A stretch of DNA of 64,000 nt from Callorhinus ursinus (lineage: Eukaryota; Chordata; Mammalia; Carnivora; Otariidae), in contig NW_020312775.1 in NCBI RefSeq assembly GCF_003265705.1, positions 393,074-457,073 on the forward strand, read 5' to 3'. Shown here piece by piece: positions 22,670-34,375 of the stretch. Numbering within the stretch: the first letter of the stretch is position 1; every line of letters starts with the position of its first letter. Under the pieces are notes generated by a model, which saw only the letters and a list, made by a program, of their open reading frames with translations, did not search any database and was not told the origin of the DNA. The position numbers and the translations under genes are program-made.

Positions 22670-23605
22670 GAATGTGTGTCTTTAGTTGAGAATGGAAGAT
22701 TCCATAAGACTGAGATGGCTCCCTGCCTGCTCTGAACGGACCCTGGTGGTTGTTCCCACTCTGTTTTGTGTATGTTGTGGGAGGAATAGGCTGATGAGGA
22801 AGAGAGGTGGACAAAGAAGGGGGAGGAGGGAGGGGAGAAGGAGAAAGGAGGGGGAAGAGGAGGACGGGAAGGAGGAGAAAGGGACACCATAGACTAGAGG
22901 CAAGTCAGCTGAGAAACTCTCAGTTGAGGCTGCCCGTCCTTGATGTATTTCTTATGCTATGCAAACTTCTGGAAAGCTCGGTCTGGAGGTTAAAGTAGCA
23001 GTCCCTCTTCCCTTTACTCCTTCCTTCTTACCTTCCCTCCCAGCATTCCCATTCACGCTGTGGTTCTGACTCTAGACTTCAAGCAGCACTCATTTGGGTT
23101 TTCTAAATATTTCCCAATTCACATATATCATTAGTACAGGGTGACTTCCTGTTTCCTTTAGGAGATGTACATGAACTAGATGTCAGTGTTGTCATTAAAT
23201 CCCAGAATATTAAGATACTATAGGTCCACCAAGCACAATCATGGTCTGATGGACAAGATATGGGAATGAGAGTCAGATGACATAACCAGGTCCTTGAGTC
23301 CCTGGGAATGTCACTACAATCTTATTGCTAAAATTATTTTATGTTGAAATTTTTTTCCTATAATTCATTTACTTTTCTCTCTTTATGCATCATTTTTTAT
23401 TATTAAAAGGCATAATTCAGTGCTTAAAAGGATAAAATGAGTTACACTAATTACAGAAAATCAATTGAGTCTATAAAGCTGTGGACTAAACAAGGATCCC
23501 CAAGACCCTGGCAATGGCCTGCTTCTCAAGCATTACTCATTAGCCATGTTAATGACTGGGTTACCATGACAACCATCAAGACTCTGACACCAAACCCACA
23601 CTCTT
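22670..23605. other. Non-repeat stretch with a purine-rich tract
   Basis: No gene recognised. It contains a G/A tract on the plus strand at 22797-22888 with G-runs at 22819-22823, 22828-22830, 22832-22835 and 22850-22854. Frames through the tract are low-complexity. Confidence 0.5.
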
Positions 23606-24940
23606 CACCACTAGATTATGCTGCATCTTAATGTACATGTCTAGGAAGGCCCCACCAGAAGGCTCTGGCAGACAGAATTGCACAAACAGCCTGAAAGGGA
23701 GGAAAAAAGGAAAAGGAAACTACCTTCCTCAAAAGAGGAAGAACACCAAGAGCCCTCAAAGGTCCCAAGAATATAAGGAGTGTGAAAGTATGACACACCC
23801 CCAACCAGCCCACTCTACCTCCAGAAACACAGACCCACAGTAAATAAGAAACCAAAGTGGTAAGGAAAGAAATGATATTGACTTGGGATGTCACAGAAGT
23901 CCTTTTCCACACCATGTGATGACACATTGGGCCTCTGCTGTCTGAGCCTCTGGTTTTCCTCTGTTTCCATTTCCTTTCTCCGTTTCCATGATCTGGCTTC
24001 CTCTAGCCAGCTGATTCGCACTCGGGGTCTGTAGGCTGATGACACCCGCATCTTTTATCTTGCACCGCAAGTCCACATCCATGTGATCAACTGGCCAGTG
24101 AAGAGCTTCATTTGGACAACGCACTGGCTCCTAAAATTCAACTCTTCTCAACCTGAGCTCCTCCTCCTCCTCCTCCTCCTCCTCCAACTGTTCCTCTTCT
24201 TCCCCTTCCTCCTCCTCTCCTCCTCCAAGGGGTCTCACTCTCAGTGAAGGACACCAACAACCCACCCCATTGCCCAAGCCAGACTCCCTCCTCCACTTCA
24301 CTCCCATATCCCATCCATTTACCTCTGCACTGTCTCTCATCACTTCACACCTCCTGGTTGTCACTTCTGCCAACCTTGCCCAATCATCGCTCTCCTGGAT
24401 GATGGCAACAGCCTCCTAAACTGGTCTACCCACGCTAGAGGGTGGGGGTGAGAGTGGCTCCATCACACTCTGCAGCCAAAGTGATCTCCCTCAAATCTGA
24501 GTTCCTTCACATCTGACTTAAAATACCTCAATGCCTGGCTTCCCACCTCACTGGGGATAAGGTCCAGACAACTTTATGGGCCGGCAAGGCCTTCCATAGC
24601 CCCATCCCCTCCTACTTCCCCTTCACTGTTTTGGCCATACTGAACTTACTAATGTTCTCAGAATGTGTCATTCTCTCTCTCACCTCCTAGCTTTGGTACA
24701 TGTTGTCCCTTCTGCCTGGAACACACTCTTTCTTCCCCTTCATCTGGCTTGTCCCCAGGGCTGGTCCCTCAACCTTAACTAGTATGTTGGATGTGTACAT
24801 ATTCTGCTGTCATACCTGAGCAGGCAAGTCCTTTGTGTTCTGTAGTGTACTGGTCACATCCATTATGGCTGGCTTTTACTTGTTTAGCTTTTACCTCATT
24901 TCCAAGCCCTTTGATTATGTGTGTGTTTACCTCACTGAAG
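23606..24940. repeat. Inverted duplication, copy A (~1.33 kb)
   Basis: Nearly the whole stretch reappears as its reverse complement at about 54340-55690. By eye, the core differs at roughly ten substitutions and four short indels. Examples are a 3-bp indel near 23900, acattggg versus acatttgg near 23930, a TTAA insertion opposite 24833, and a 9-bp difference near 24693. Identity is therefore about 98-99% outside the edges. Identity falls abruptly at both ends: near a MIR-like stretch on the left and after tgtgtgtgttt on the right. The segment carries an ancient L2, so two independent L2 insertions cannot explain the identity. Confidence 0.9.
24010..24790 (+). mobile_element. L2 (CR1-type LINE) fragment inside duplication copy A
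   Basis: Recognisable L2 3'-half signposts occur in order. The decayed RT active-site stretch is near ggctgatgacacc (24030). Then come ggcaacagcctcctaaactg, cagccaaagtgatc, gcctggcttccca, aaggccttcca and cccttctgcctggaacacac. All are highly diverged from the consensus I recall, as expected for an ancient L2. A (CTC)n run at 24160-24185 is embedded in it. Confidence 0.75.
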
Positions 24941-24944
24941 CTTC

Positions 24945-25585
24945 TATCTACCAAAATAATACCCCTCCTTTAAGATCTTTTTAAAAATTGTCTATATTTG
25001 CATCATTTATCTCATCAAACCGGGTGAAAGAATGATTTCATAATTACTGCCAAAGGCAGATTTTAGCTCATTTTCTCAGTTCAAGTATTTTTTTTAATTA
25101 TCCAATTCGCTTTCTCAGTACTGGTCATTATTGATAACCAAGGAAATGCTATGGTCTAATAAGTCACACTGGCATTGTATCAATGTTGTCAACTTGAATG
25201 CCACATTCTCAAACTGATATGAATTTTCTTCAAGATCCCATAGCTGTTCTTACAGAAATATCTACCTTTAGAATCTTCAGCCATCACATCTTTGAGTAGC
25301 TTTTTGTTTCATTTTTATGTCTGAATCTCCTTCCTTTTTGCTTTCCAGTAGCTACTCAGACAAGAGTGTCTCCTTTCTAAGTTTATGAATCTGATTTTGT
25401 TTGTGTTGGGAATGCCATTTGGCACAAATTAATCTATATTTAATTTTTTACTCTTAGTTTTTAACATTTATAAAGCAAGTTTGACACTATCTTACCCTGG
25501 TTAACAGTTAAATTATTCCTCTTACAAATTCTTTTTCAATCAAGTCCAGTTAATTTATTCTTTTTCTGAGATTATATCTTCATCT
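24945..25585. other. No recognised feature
   Basis: AT-rich sequence between duplication copy A and the L1 tail at 25588; no convincing repeat or ORF. Confidence 0.4.
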
Positions 25586-25587
25586 CT

Positions 25588-25925
25588 TTCAATTTTTTTA
25601 AATTCTTTATTTAAATTCAATGTAGTTAACATATACTGTATTATTAGTTTCAGAGGTAGGATTTAGTGATTCATCAATTGCATATAACACCCAGTGCTCA
25701 TTACATGGAGTGTCCTCCTTAATGCCCATCACCCAGTTATGCCTTCCCGCCTACCCACCTCCCCTCCAGCAACCCTCAGTTTGTTTCCTAGAGTTTGCCC
25801 GGCATCTTTTATGGTTTGCTTCCCTCTGTATTTTCATCGTATTTTATTTTTCCTTTCTTTCCCCTATGCTCATTTGTTTTGTTCCTTAAATTCGACATAT
25901 GAGTGAAATCATAAGGTATTTGTCT
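25588..25925 (-). mobile_element. L1 3' end fragment
   Basis: L1 3' UTR signposts are atataacacccagtgctcat, accctcagtttgtttcctag and atatgagtgaaatcata. Moderately diverged; no clear TSD. Confidence 0.8.
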
Positions 25926-27365
25926 TCATCTTTTAGATTGTGCTAAACAGATTTGGTTTCACAAGCTACTAAAGCAATGTTCTCATTAATATAAGGACTC
26001 TCTTATTTTTAATTAAAGTGTATTATTTCTTTAGTGATTGCTTACTTTAAATCTCTGATTTTTATTTTCTCTGTTTTTCAGATTTGACATTAATTTCTGT
26101 GTTGCCCTTTCTACATAGACTAATGCCTGTATCTTGCTCCCAAGCAAGGATAACTCTATGTACTTCTCTTATTTAGAAATACAGGTCTTCCAAGAGGAGT
26201 GTATAGGCTATAGTAGATATATAAAATGCTTTTTATTTTTTATTTTGTTTTTTCAAATGATTAAGTTTTCTGTTTTATAATGTACATAACAGTGAAATAT
26301 TTTACTTATTTTTATGAATAGATAAATATACATACACTGATGTGCATGCTAAATTTTTTGCCAATAGAGACCCATAATAAAAAACTTTTGGAAACTACTG
26401 ACTTACAGTATTAACCAACAGACTTGCACATTCTAACATACAGAAATATGGAGAGTTCTCAGACACTGAGGTCTAGAAAACGTTGAAATCTCTCTGAGTA
26501 AAATGTACAATGCATTCACCAACTGTTCCAGTATACCTTTTGTAAATTCTGGAGTTTTCATAGCCCAAAACACACTATATCAAATCTTGCATTGTGAACT
26601 GAATACATAATTAATTCAGCAGCACATGGTTAGTATTACAACCCTACATTATTAATTAAATTCCTAATAAAATTGTTTCATTAATTCTGTGGGCCTAATA
26701 TTAAAACTTGGAGTTAAAAATTTTCATTGCTTATAACAAATAATTATTCCAATTTACAAGATAATAAAATCCTGAGCATATTAAAAAGTTATTAATAATG
26801 AGTTTATTTTGAAAATCAAACTAACAAAGGCTAGGTGTACTCAAGCTAATGATCATCAAACATACTCCAGTAGAAGGTCTTATCCTATTAGCCTCCAGCT
26901 GTAATAAGAGATTTGTTCTCAGGGGTTTTATTTACTCACCCTCCAAACAAATCTAGCCACTACTAGTATCACTGGTAGTTATTTAAATTCTAAGATAATA
27001 TTTATCTAAATTTGAGTTCTAATTTCTCTAAATTCTAATTCAAAGGGTATATTTCCAATTACAGTGTTATTCCAAAACATTACATTGAACCATATGAAAC
27101 TACCATTATTATAGGTTGAAATGATAACACCATATTTGTAAGAAGATAACTTTTATTTAGTCAAAATATGAATCAATAGCATTCATAGATTTTTCCTATT
27201 GGGAGAGTATAAGCAGTTTAAATCCTCCATTTACTGATTCTTGAATGAGAAATGTTTTCTTAGAAAGAGTGCCAAATGATGAGAAAGGTGGTGAACCTTT
27301 AAGAAAAGGTCCAGTGGGTACAGTGAATGTGAAAAAAATTTTGTAGCCCAATTCAGTTAATTCTC
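25926..27365. other. No recognised gene; AT-rich
   Basis: About 1.4 kb without a supported feature; only short chance frames. The phrase aaacttttggaaactactga near 26385 faintly recalls the ends of MER5-like hAT elements but is too short to call. Confidence 0.4.
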
Positions 27366-27384
27366 AAAAGGTGGTTTATGATAG

Positions 27385-27591
27385 GGCGCCTGGGTGGCTC
27401 AGTGGGTTAAGCCACTGCCTTCGGCTCAGGTCATGATCCTAGGGTCCCGGGATCGAGTCCCGCATCGGGCTCCCTGCTCGGCGGGGAGTCTGATTCTCCC
27501 TCCGACCCTCCCCCCTCTCATGTGCTCTCTCTCTCTCATTCTCACTCTCTCAAATAAATAAATAAAAATCTTAAAAAAAAATTTCAGAAAA
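27385..27591 (+). mobile_element. Young Can-SINE with perfect 19-bp TSD
   Basis: Nearly consensus-like head ggcgcctgggtggctcag and a mixed A-rich tail. TSD aaaaggtggtttatgatag is identical at 27366-27384 and 27592-27610, indicating a recent insertion. Confidence 0.96.
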
Positions 27592-27685
27592 AAAAGGTGG
27601 TTTATGATAGATGTAGTCAAGGGTTGCCATGCAAAAGTATGGATCCTTGTTATTAATCTATGTGGGTTAAGCTTGGATCATTTTT

Positions 27686-29125
27686 TTAAATAATAAGCTT
27701 TACTTACATACAATGAAATCAACTATCCTTAAGTGTACAGTTTGATAAACTTTGACAAATACATCCAGTCACGTAAAAATTGCAACAATTAAAATATAAA
27801 ATATTTCCATAAACCCCAAAGGAATCCATCAGCAGTTATTCCCCATTTTCCTCTCAGTTCCACCCTCCAGCCTAGGCAAACACCAATCTACTTTCTATCT
27901 CCATAGATTGGACTATTGTGTATATTTCATATAAATGAACCATACAATATGTAGCCTTTTGTATCTGGCTTCTTTCACTTACCTTAATCTTGACAAAATT
28001 CACCTGTATTTACCATGTACCTCATTCTGTTTTACTGCCAAATATTCCACTGTATGTGTATACCACATTTATTTATCCATTCATCAATTGATGAACATTT
28101 AGGTTGTTTCTACTTTTTGGCTGTTGTGAATAATGCTGCTATGAACATTTGTATACAGGTTTTTGTATAGATATATTCTCATTCGTCTTGGGTATATAAC
28201 TAGGAGAGGAATTATTGGGTCATATGGTAACTCTATGTTGAACATTTTGGGGAAGTACCAACTGTTTTTCTACAGTGACTGCACCATTCTACATTCTCAC
28301 CAGAAATATGTAAGGGTTCAAGTTGCTCTATATCCTCTCCAACATTTCATATTAGCAGCCCTTTAAGTATAGTCATCCTTGGGGGAGTTAAGGGTGATTT
28401 CACTGTGACTTTACTTTGTATTTTCATCATGACCAATGATGTTGAGCATCTTTTCATTTGTTTATTTGCCTTTTGTATACTTTATTTGGTGAAGTGCCTG
28501 GTTCATATATTTTGCCCATATTAATCTTAGGCTCTTTGTTTTCTTACCATAAAAGTTTGAGAATTCTTTATGTATTCTGGACACAAGTCCTTTATTAGAT
28601 ATATGGTTTTCAATGTTTTCTACCAACATTTGTCTTATATTTTCATCTTTTAACAGTGTGTCTCACAGAGCAATAATTTTTTATTTTGATAAGACACAAT
28701 TTATCAACTCTTTAATGGATTGTGTTTTGGGGGTCATGTCTAAGAATGTTTTGTCTAACCCAGAGTTACAAAGAATTTTTTTCTGTGTTGTCTTCCAAAA
28801 AGTTTTGAGTTTATATTTTACATTTAGGTTTATGGTCCATTTTAAGTTGAATTTTTCATATGGTGTGAAGAGAAGTTCAAGGGTTTTGTTTTGTTTTTGT
28901 TTTTTGCATGTGGATATCCCATTGTCCTAGCACCACTTGCTGAAAAAACTGTCTTCCCCTCATGGAATTTGAATTTTTTGTGGAAATTCAATTCAGTTGA
29001 CTGTGTAAATGTAAGTCTATTTCTGGATTCTCTATTATTTTCCATTTGTCTATATGTCCATACTTACACCAAAACCACACTATATGGATTACTGTAGCTA
29101 TACAGTTAAATTTTAAAATCAAGTT
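27686..29125 (-). mobile_element. Old L1 (3' UTR and ORF2 3' part)
   Basis: Signposts are tgtatctggcttctttcact, cattcatcaattgatgaaca, ggttgtttctactttttggc, ttattgggtcatatggtaac and gatgttgagcatcttttcat. Diverged, with stops in ORF2. Confidence 0.9.
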
Positions 29126-29589
29126 CAGCTGTACTTAAATAAGATAACTTTCTTTCCTTTAGGACCGGACAGATTCCAAATCTATTATTATTTTTATCTT
29201 AGGCAGCAACATTTTAGGCCTAGAGACAACCCAATCAGGAATGATAGTATGTGGGCAAGACCAAATTATCTGTTCATGAAAGGAGAATCCATTCTAGCTT
29301 CTATTAGACCAAGTCACTAGAAAATTTTCATGGTGTTTTTGTCTCACGAGTTCCATGATATAGCAAACTACTTATTACATAGTAGCTGTTAAGTACACTA
29401 TTAGATAAATAAATGAAATAATGAATGAATTTTAGCAACTTTTCTCTATTATTTTTTCTCTTATTCCTATGGCACCGCTGAGCCTGAAGGTGAGGTAATT
29501 TTTTTTCTTTGCTCTTCCTTGCCATTTCCAGACTGTGTTTCTCCTCATCTTTTACACATCCCAGTTCTTTTGAAGCTTAAGCTATTAGG
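29126..29589. other. No recognised feature
   Basis: Short non-repeat gap between old L1 and L2; no convincing ORF or RNA gene. Confidence 0.35.
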
Positions 29590-30315
29590 CCAAACCACTA
29601 ATTATCTTCTTTGTTGCAGTCATCTACAATCCTGCTGGTTGTTACCTCTCCTTCACTGAAGACTTTAGCATCTAGTTCATTGTCTTCATTTCTCTTCCCT
29701 ACAAATCTTGTTTTTTTGGTGACTTCAGCCCCATGTTAACAATCCATCAACACTTCTCATTTCCATGGATCTTATCCTCCACCCATCAGCTAACTACTCC
29801 CATTTGTCATTCTCTGGACCTTGTCACCACCAATAATGACACCATCTCTAAAATACTGATTTCAAGCATCCCACTCTCCAATGATCACTTCTACCTTTCC
29901 AGGTCCCTGGCTCTAGTATCCCTACTCCAACAATTCTTCAATTCCACTGAGATCTTCAAACCACTGGCCCTACCATATTTCATGGTTCATCACCCTCCTT
30001 CTATTCTTACTTCCCTAGCTCATAACTATGTTTTAATTTCATAACCACTCATTTGCCTACACACTTAATTCCCTTGCACCTCTTTACCTCCATATCTGAG
30101 GAAATCTGAACTTTAGTTAAACCAGTTCACCTCCTACTCTTCTTCTGCTCCTGACCAACTAAAATAAATCAACCCTGCCAACTCTTGCCCCTTTAAATTC
30201 TTACAAGTGGGCACTGAACATTGCCTGGCAATCTTACTACATTTCCCTAATAAATTCATCTTTCTAATCTCTAAGACACCATACACCATCTCCTTGCTCT
30301 TCAAAGCCTCCAACA
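29590..30315 (+). mobile_element. L2 fragment (endonuclease-side region)
   Basis: tggtgacttcagccccatgt, ttctctggaccttgtcacca, ccaataatgacaccatctct and catcccactctccaatgatc match the L2 region after the endonuclease domain. The 103-aa frame at 29733-30044 is what remains of that coding sequence. Confidence 0.65.
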
Positions 30316-30331
30316 CCAAGTGCAAAGTTTT

Positions 30332-30534
30332 TTTTTTGTTTTTTTTTTAAGATTATTTATTTATTTGAGAGAGAGACACACAGCGAGAGAGTGAACGCAA
30401 GCAGGGGGAGTGGGAGAGGGAGAAGCAGGCCTCCCGCCGAGCAGGGAGCCCGATGTGGGGCTTGATCTCAGGACCCTGAGATCATGACCTGAGCGGAAGG
30501 CAAACGCTTAACGACTGAGCCACCAGGCACCCCT
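30332..30534 (-). mobile_element. Can-SINE, 15-bp perfect TSD
   Basis: Reverse-complement SINE. TSD caagtgcaaagtttt at 30317-30331 and 30535-30549. Confidence 0.95.
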
Positions 30535-30891
30535 CAAGTGCAAAGTTTTCAACATACATTTGTATGTATTTTCACATCAGATTTTATTATTATTCTTTGG
30601 GAGACATTTTAACTAAGAGAAAACTCTGCTATTCAGACAAGTTCCTGCTCTTTCTTTCTGCAGTTTCATTGTTGCACTTCTCTTGTGATTTCTCCACTAT
30701 TCTATAAATTCAAGTTCATGTCAAAAAATGATAAATGATGGAGTCCTGTTCCCAATTTTTCAGACCACTAGATCTCACCAAAAAATATTGGATAAAATAT
30801 TTTCAAACTCTTCTTAAAAGCATCAAAGAGTTGACAAGATTTTAAGAAATCACCAGGCCAAAATCTATGTGAAAGCAAAAACTCAGCTGTT

Positions 30892-31094
30892 GGGACACCT
30901 GGGTGGTTCAGTCTGTTAAGCAGCTGTCTTCGGCTCAGGTCATGATCCCAGGGTCCTGGGAGCAAGTCCTGCATCAGGCTCTTTGCTCAGCGGGGAGCCT
31001 GCTTCTCCCTCTGCCTGCTCTACCTGCCTCCCCCCCCCACCCCCCGCTTGTGCCCTCTCTCTGAGAAATAAATAAATAAAATCTTTTAATTAAA
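30892..31094 (+). mobile_element. Can-SINE
   Basis: Head gggacacctgggtggttcag and an expanded C-rich run near 31031. TSD aaaaactca(gc/at)tgtt at 30877-30891 and 31095-31109. Confidence 0.93.
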
Positions 31095-31109
31095 AAAAAC
31101 TCAATTGTT

Positions 31110-31955
31110 AAGCAAAGCACCAAAGCTGTTTTTACTCTGAGGGCATTTACCAAGCTACTAAACTTGAGCTAAAATTTCACAAGCTAGTGAGATTTGTGAA
31201 ACAGAAAACAAAGTCCAGAATCTGCTATGATGATTAATCTAATAAAGCTAAAAGGAGACATCCCCTGATAAAGCTGTTAATGTTAAAAGTGTAAAGGTGA
31301 TCGTCCCCACTACAGGGAAAGTTTCTTTGGCACTGAACAAATAAGAGACTGTTAGGATGTTGCAGACTCTTGTGGTGCTCTCATGTAATTTGCAAACCAA
31401 ATTTCCAACATCTAGTAATCAAAAAACTTCATATTACTATCAGCAAAGTAGACTTTGAAGCAAAAAGCAAAGCAAAACAACGACAACAACAAACAAACAA
31501 AAAAATTACCAAGGATAAAAAGAGACATTTATATGAATAATAGTTCAATTCACCAGGACTCAATAACAATTTTAAATTTGTTTGCACCTAATAACATAGC
31601 CATAAAAAGTATAAGCAAAACGTGACAGAAGTACACGAAAAATAGAAAAATCTATAATAATAGTGAAAGATTTTTATATACTTCTTAGTAATTGATAGTA
31701 CAAGACCAAAAAAGAAATCAAAAAAGACACAGAGGACTTGAATATCATTTTATGGGCTTATTTTTTTCCTCATTACCTATTCTGCACGAAATAATTATTC
31801 TAAGATTAAGAATAGGGAGCTAATAATAAATATATTGATTTATATATTGATAGAGGTCAACAAAACCACATTCATCCAGTGACACATTTTGAGTATTTTT
31901 TGATTACTTTGTTTCTTATAAATTGTTAATTTTTATCTTTAGTATAAATTCCTAG
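31110..31955. other. No recognised gene; AT-rich
   Basis: Weak old-L1-like phrases (caccaggactcaataac, ataatagtgaaagattttta) suggest a very diverged ORF2 remnant around 31430-31760, not enough to bound. Confidence 0.35.
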
Positions 31956-31959
31956 GTCA

Positions 31960-32350
31960 TTAACTAATTTATTCAACATTTATTAATGAGTGCCTATTTC
32001 AGGCACTGCTGTAGATACTGAGGAAGTACGGGGGACAAAACAGACAAAAATCAGTGCCCTCATGAGGCTTATATTGTAGTGGAGGAAGGCAAACATTAAA
32101 TAGTAAATATAATAAATAAGTACACTATAGAATATGTTAGAAGGTGATAAGAACTATGGAATACAAATGGAACGTGTTGAAAGCGATTGGAAGGTCAGGA
32201 GAGGGACTGGAGATTTAAAAGAATGAAGTAAATAGACCTCATTGAGAAGGTGACATTTAGGCAAAGATTTGGAGGAGAGGGGTTGAGCCATGCAGATATC
32301 TGGGTGAGAAAAGATTTCAGGTCAAAGCAACGGACAGGTCAAACACCCCA
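31960..32350 (-). mobile_element. L2 3' part
   Basis: tttattcaacatttattaat, caggcactgctgtagatact, acaaaacagacaaaaatcag, gagaaggtgacatttaggca and gagccatgcagatatctggg match L2 closely. Confidence 0.85.
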
Positions 32351-32369
32351 AAGTAGCGTAGGAGAAATT

Positions 32370-32835
32370 GGCGTTGTTACGCCCAGATCTCCTTTTATCC
32401 TTTTGCTGTTTCTCTGCATCTACCCCCAGCTTCTGTGCAGTTTGCCTCTAATGGCTGACACCTGTGACTCTTCTGCCCTTGGGCTCCTGAAGTTTCTTTA
32501 CTTATGCAGAAAGCTGGAAATCCTGGGCATTTATGTTCCCCAAGGTGGCCCCATAGGCATGACTAACTGGCTTAGAGATAGCAAAGCCCAGCTCCCTTGC
32601 CTGAAGGCATGGCAAACTGAGGCACAATTTACACTTCAGAGCTCCCTTCAGGATTGAGCGGAGGCTTCCTTCCACTTCTGAATTCTTACCCTTGCTTGGC
32701 TTCTTGCCCTTCCCTGCCCTGCCTCAGCTACTCCCTTACTAGTTTGCTTCTCTGGGAGATTTTCCCTAATAAATCAATTGCACATGAATTCTTATCTCAG
32801 GTCTGCTTCTGGGAAACATGAACTGAGACTGGTAC
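32370..32835 (+). mobile_element. LTR-like block (solo LTR, ERV family not assigned)
   Basis: Starts near tgttacgcccagatctcc and ends with an LTR-style 3' part: ttttccctaataaatcaatt (AATAAA at about 32769), then ttatctcaggtctgcttctg. No internal retroviral genes beside it. The 135-aa frame at 32250-32657 crosses the L2/LTR junction and is chance. Confidence 0.5.
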
Positions 32836-33950
32836 TAAGTTGTGAAGTTATATGTGAAACTCAGGGCTATGTCACTTTTAGGTTCATGATCTTAGATAAT
32901 ATGCATAGTTAACTACCTAAAACCATACAGAAAAAAAGACTAATATAAGTATGCATGTAGAGAATAAATTAAAGAAAGGTATAAGAATGATTTTGCTAAA
33001 CATGATTTTCTGCATATTTTGAATATATAACTTGAAAAGTATTTAATTATCTAACCATTACAGAAAAACTAGAAAATAAAGATAAGGAAACTGGAAAGCA
33101 TACTAACGTCCATGATCTCATTACCTGGAGATAGACATTGTTAACATTTTGGTGTTTAAACTTCCAGAACTGTTTCTTTTACATATACATGTGTAGCTGG
33201 TATGAATCTTACTTCATAAACTTCTGTGTGTAAGAAATACCACATTGTTATTTTTAAAATATCAAATTAATCTGACTTCAAGCTTCTAACCCACTTGACT
33301 GGTGGAAACTGCAATCACAGTTGATTATTTTTTGTTGTTGTTGGGTGGAGTTCTCCCTCCCCAAGGTTTCATCAGAAAATGGGGTGCTATGGTTGCTGCT
33401 GATATGTTCATTGTTAAAGCCTGAATTCTTTCTAGAGAGCAGGGAGCTGTACTGCTTCTGTGCCAAGATTGGTCCCAGAACTTTTTGCTGAGGCTAGAAG
33501 TTTTGGTGTTTGGGGTCCAACCCTCTTAACTGTATCATGATGTTCTTTTCTGAGCTCCTGCATCTCTTTGGGACAGTACTTGGGAGTGGAGTTGCCACCT
33601 AACAAAAAATCTGTAGTCTTCGAACCCTCTTCCCAGTCTTGGAAAACTGTCTGAATGCTTTCCTTCTCCTCTCAATCACCTCTCCCTACCCACCCCACCC
33701 CACCACAGCACAATCCTCCTTAGGAACACAGACTTTCAGAAAACAAAAGCCAGGAAGGGAGGTTGTTGGCAGACATCTGTTTTCAGCCTTATAGCATCAA
33801 CTTCCCCAGGGGTAAAAGAGTACAATGGACTTGATTCTCTTTTTGGAATTGGGGATGGGAGTCGAAAGAGAAGAAAAATACAGTGAGCCAAACACAAAAT
33901 AATGAATTGACATCTCAATACATTCTCCTGCCATACATACTTTTCTTTTT
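32836..33950. other. No recognised gene
   Basis: Non-repeat sequence. A C-rich stretch (cacccaccccaccccaccac) lies near 33690. No supported ORF. Confidence 0.4.
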
Positions 33951-33965
33951 TTTTTGAACTTTTTT

Positions 33966-34158
33966 ATTTATTTTTTTTATTTATTTGAGACAGAGAGAAT
34001 GAGAGAGAGAGAGAGAGCACATGAGAGGGGGGAGGGTCAGAGGGAGAAGCAGACTCTCTGCCGAGCAGGGAACCTGATGTGGGACTCGATCCAGGGACTC
34101 CTGGATCATGACCTGAGCCGAAGGCAGTCGCTTAACCAACTGAGCCACCCAGGCGCCC
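33966..34158 (-). mobile_element. Can-SINE
   Basis: Reverse-complement SINE ending ctgagccacccaggcgccc. TSD tttttgaacttttt at 33951-33964 and 34159-34172. Confidence 0.94.
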
Positions 34159-34185
34159 TTTTTGAACTTTTTAAAAAAAAATGTT

Positions 34186-34368
34186 AGGATGCTTGGGTGG
34201 CTCAGTCAGTTAAGCGGCTGCCTTTGGTTCAGGTCATGATTCCAGGATCCTGGGATCAAGTCCCACATCAGGCTCCTTTGCTCAGCAGGAAGCCTGCTTC
34301 TCCCTCTACCTGCTGCTCCCCTTGCTTGTGCTCTCTCTGACAAATAAATAAAATCTTAAAACAAATTT
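34186..34368 (+). mobile_element. Can-SINE
   Basis: Head aggatgcttgggtggctcag, only ~14 bp after the previous SINE's TSD and in the opposite orientation. A short TSD (aaaatgtt) is likely. Confidence 0.9.
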
Positions 34369-34375
34369 TTTAAAA

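Noticed and set aside
24131..24373. 80-aa glutamate-rich ORF present identically at 24131-24373 (minus) and 54916-55158 (plus)
   Set aside because: It runs antisense through an ancient L2 and a (GAG)n tract. Identity comes from the segmental duplication, not from protein selection.
27385..27460. tRNA-like A/B-box heads of the Can-SINEs as tRNA genes
   Set aside because: They are tRNA-Lys-derived SINE heads with SINE tails and TSDs, not functional tRNA genes.
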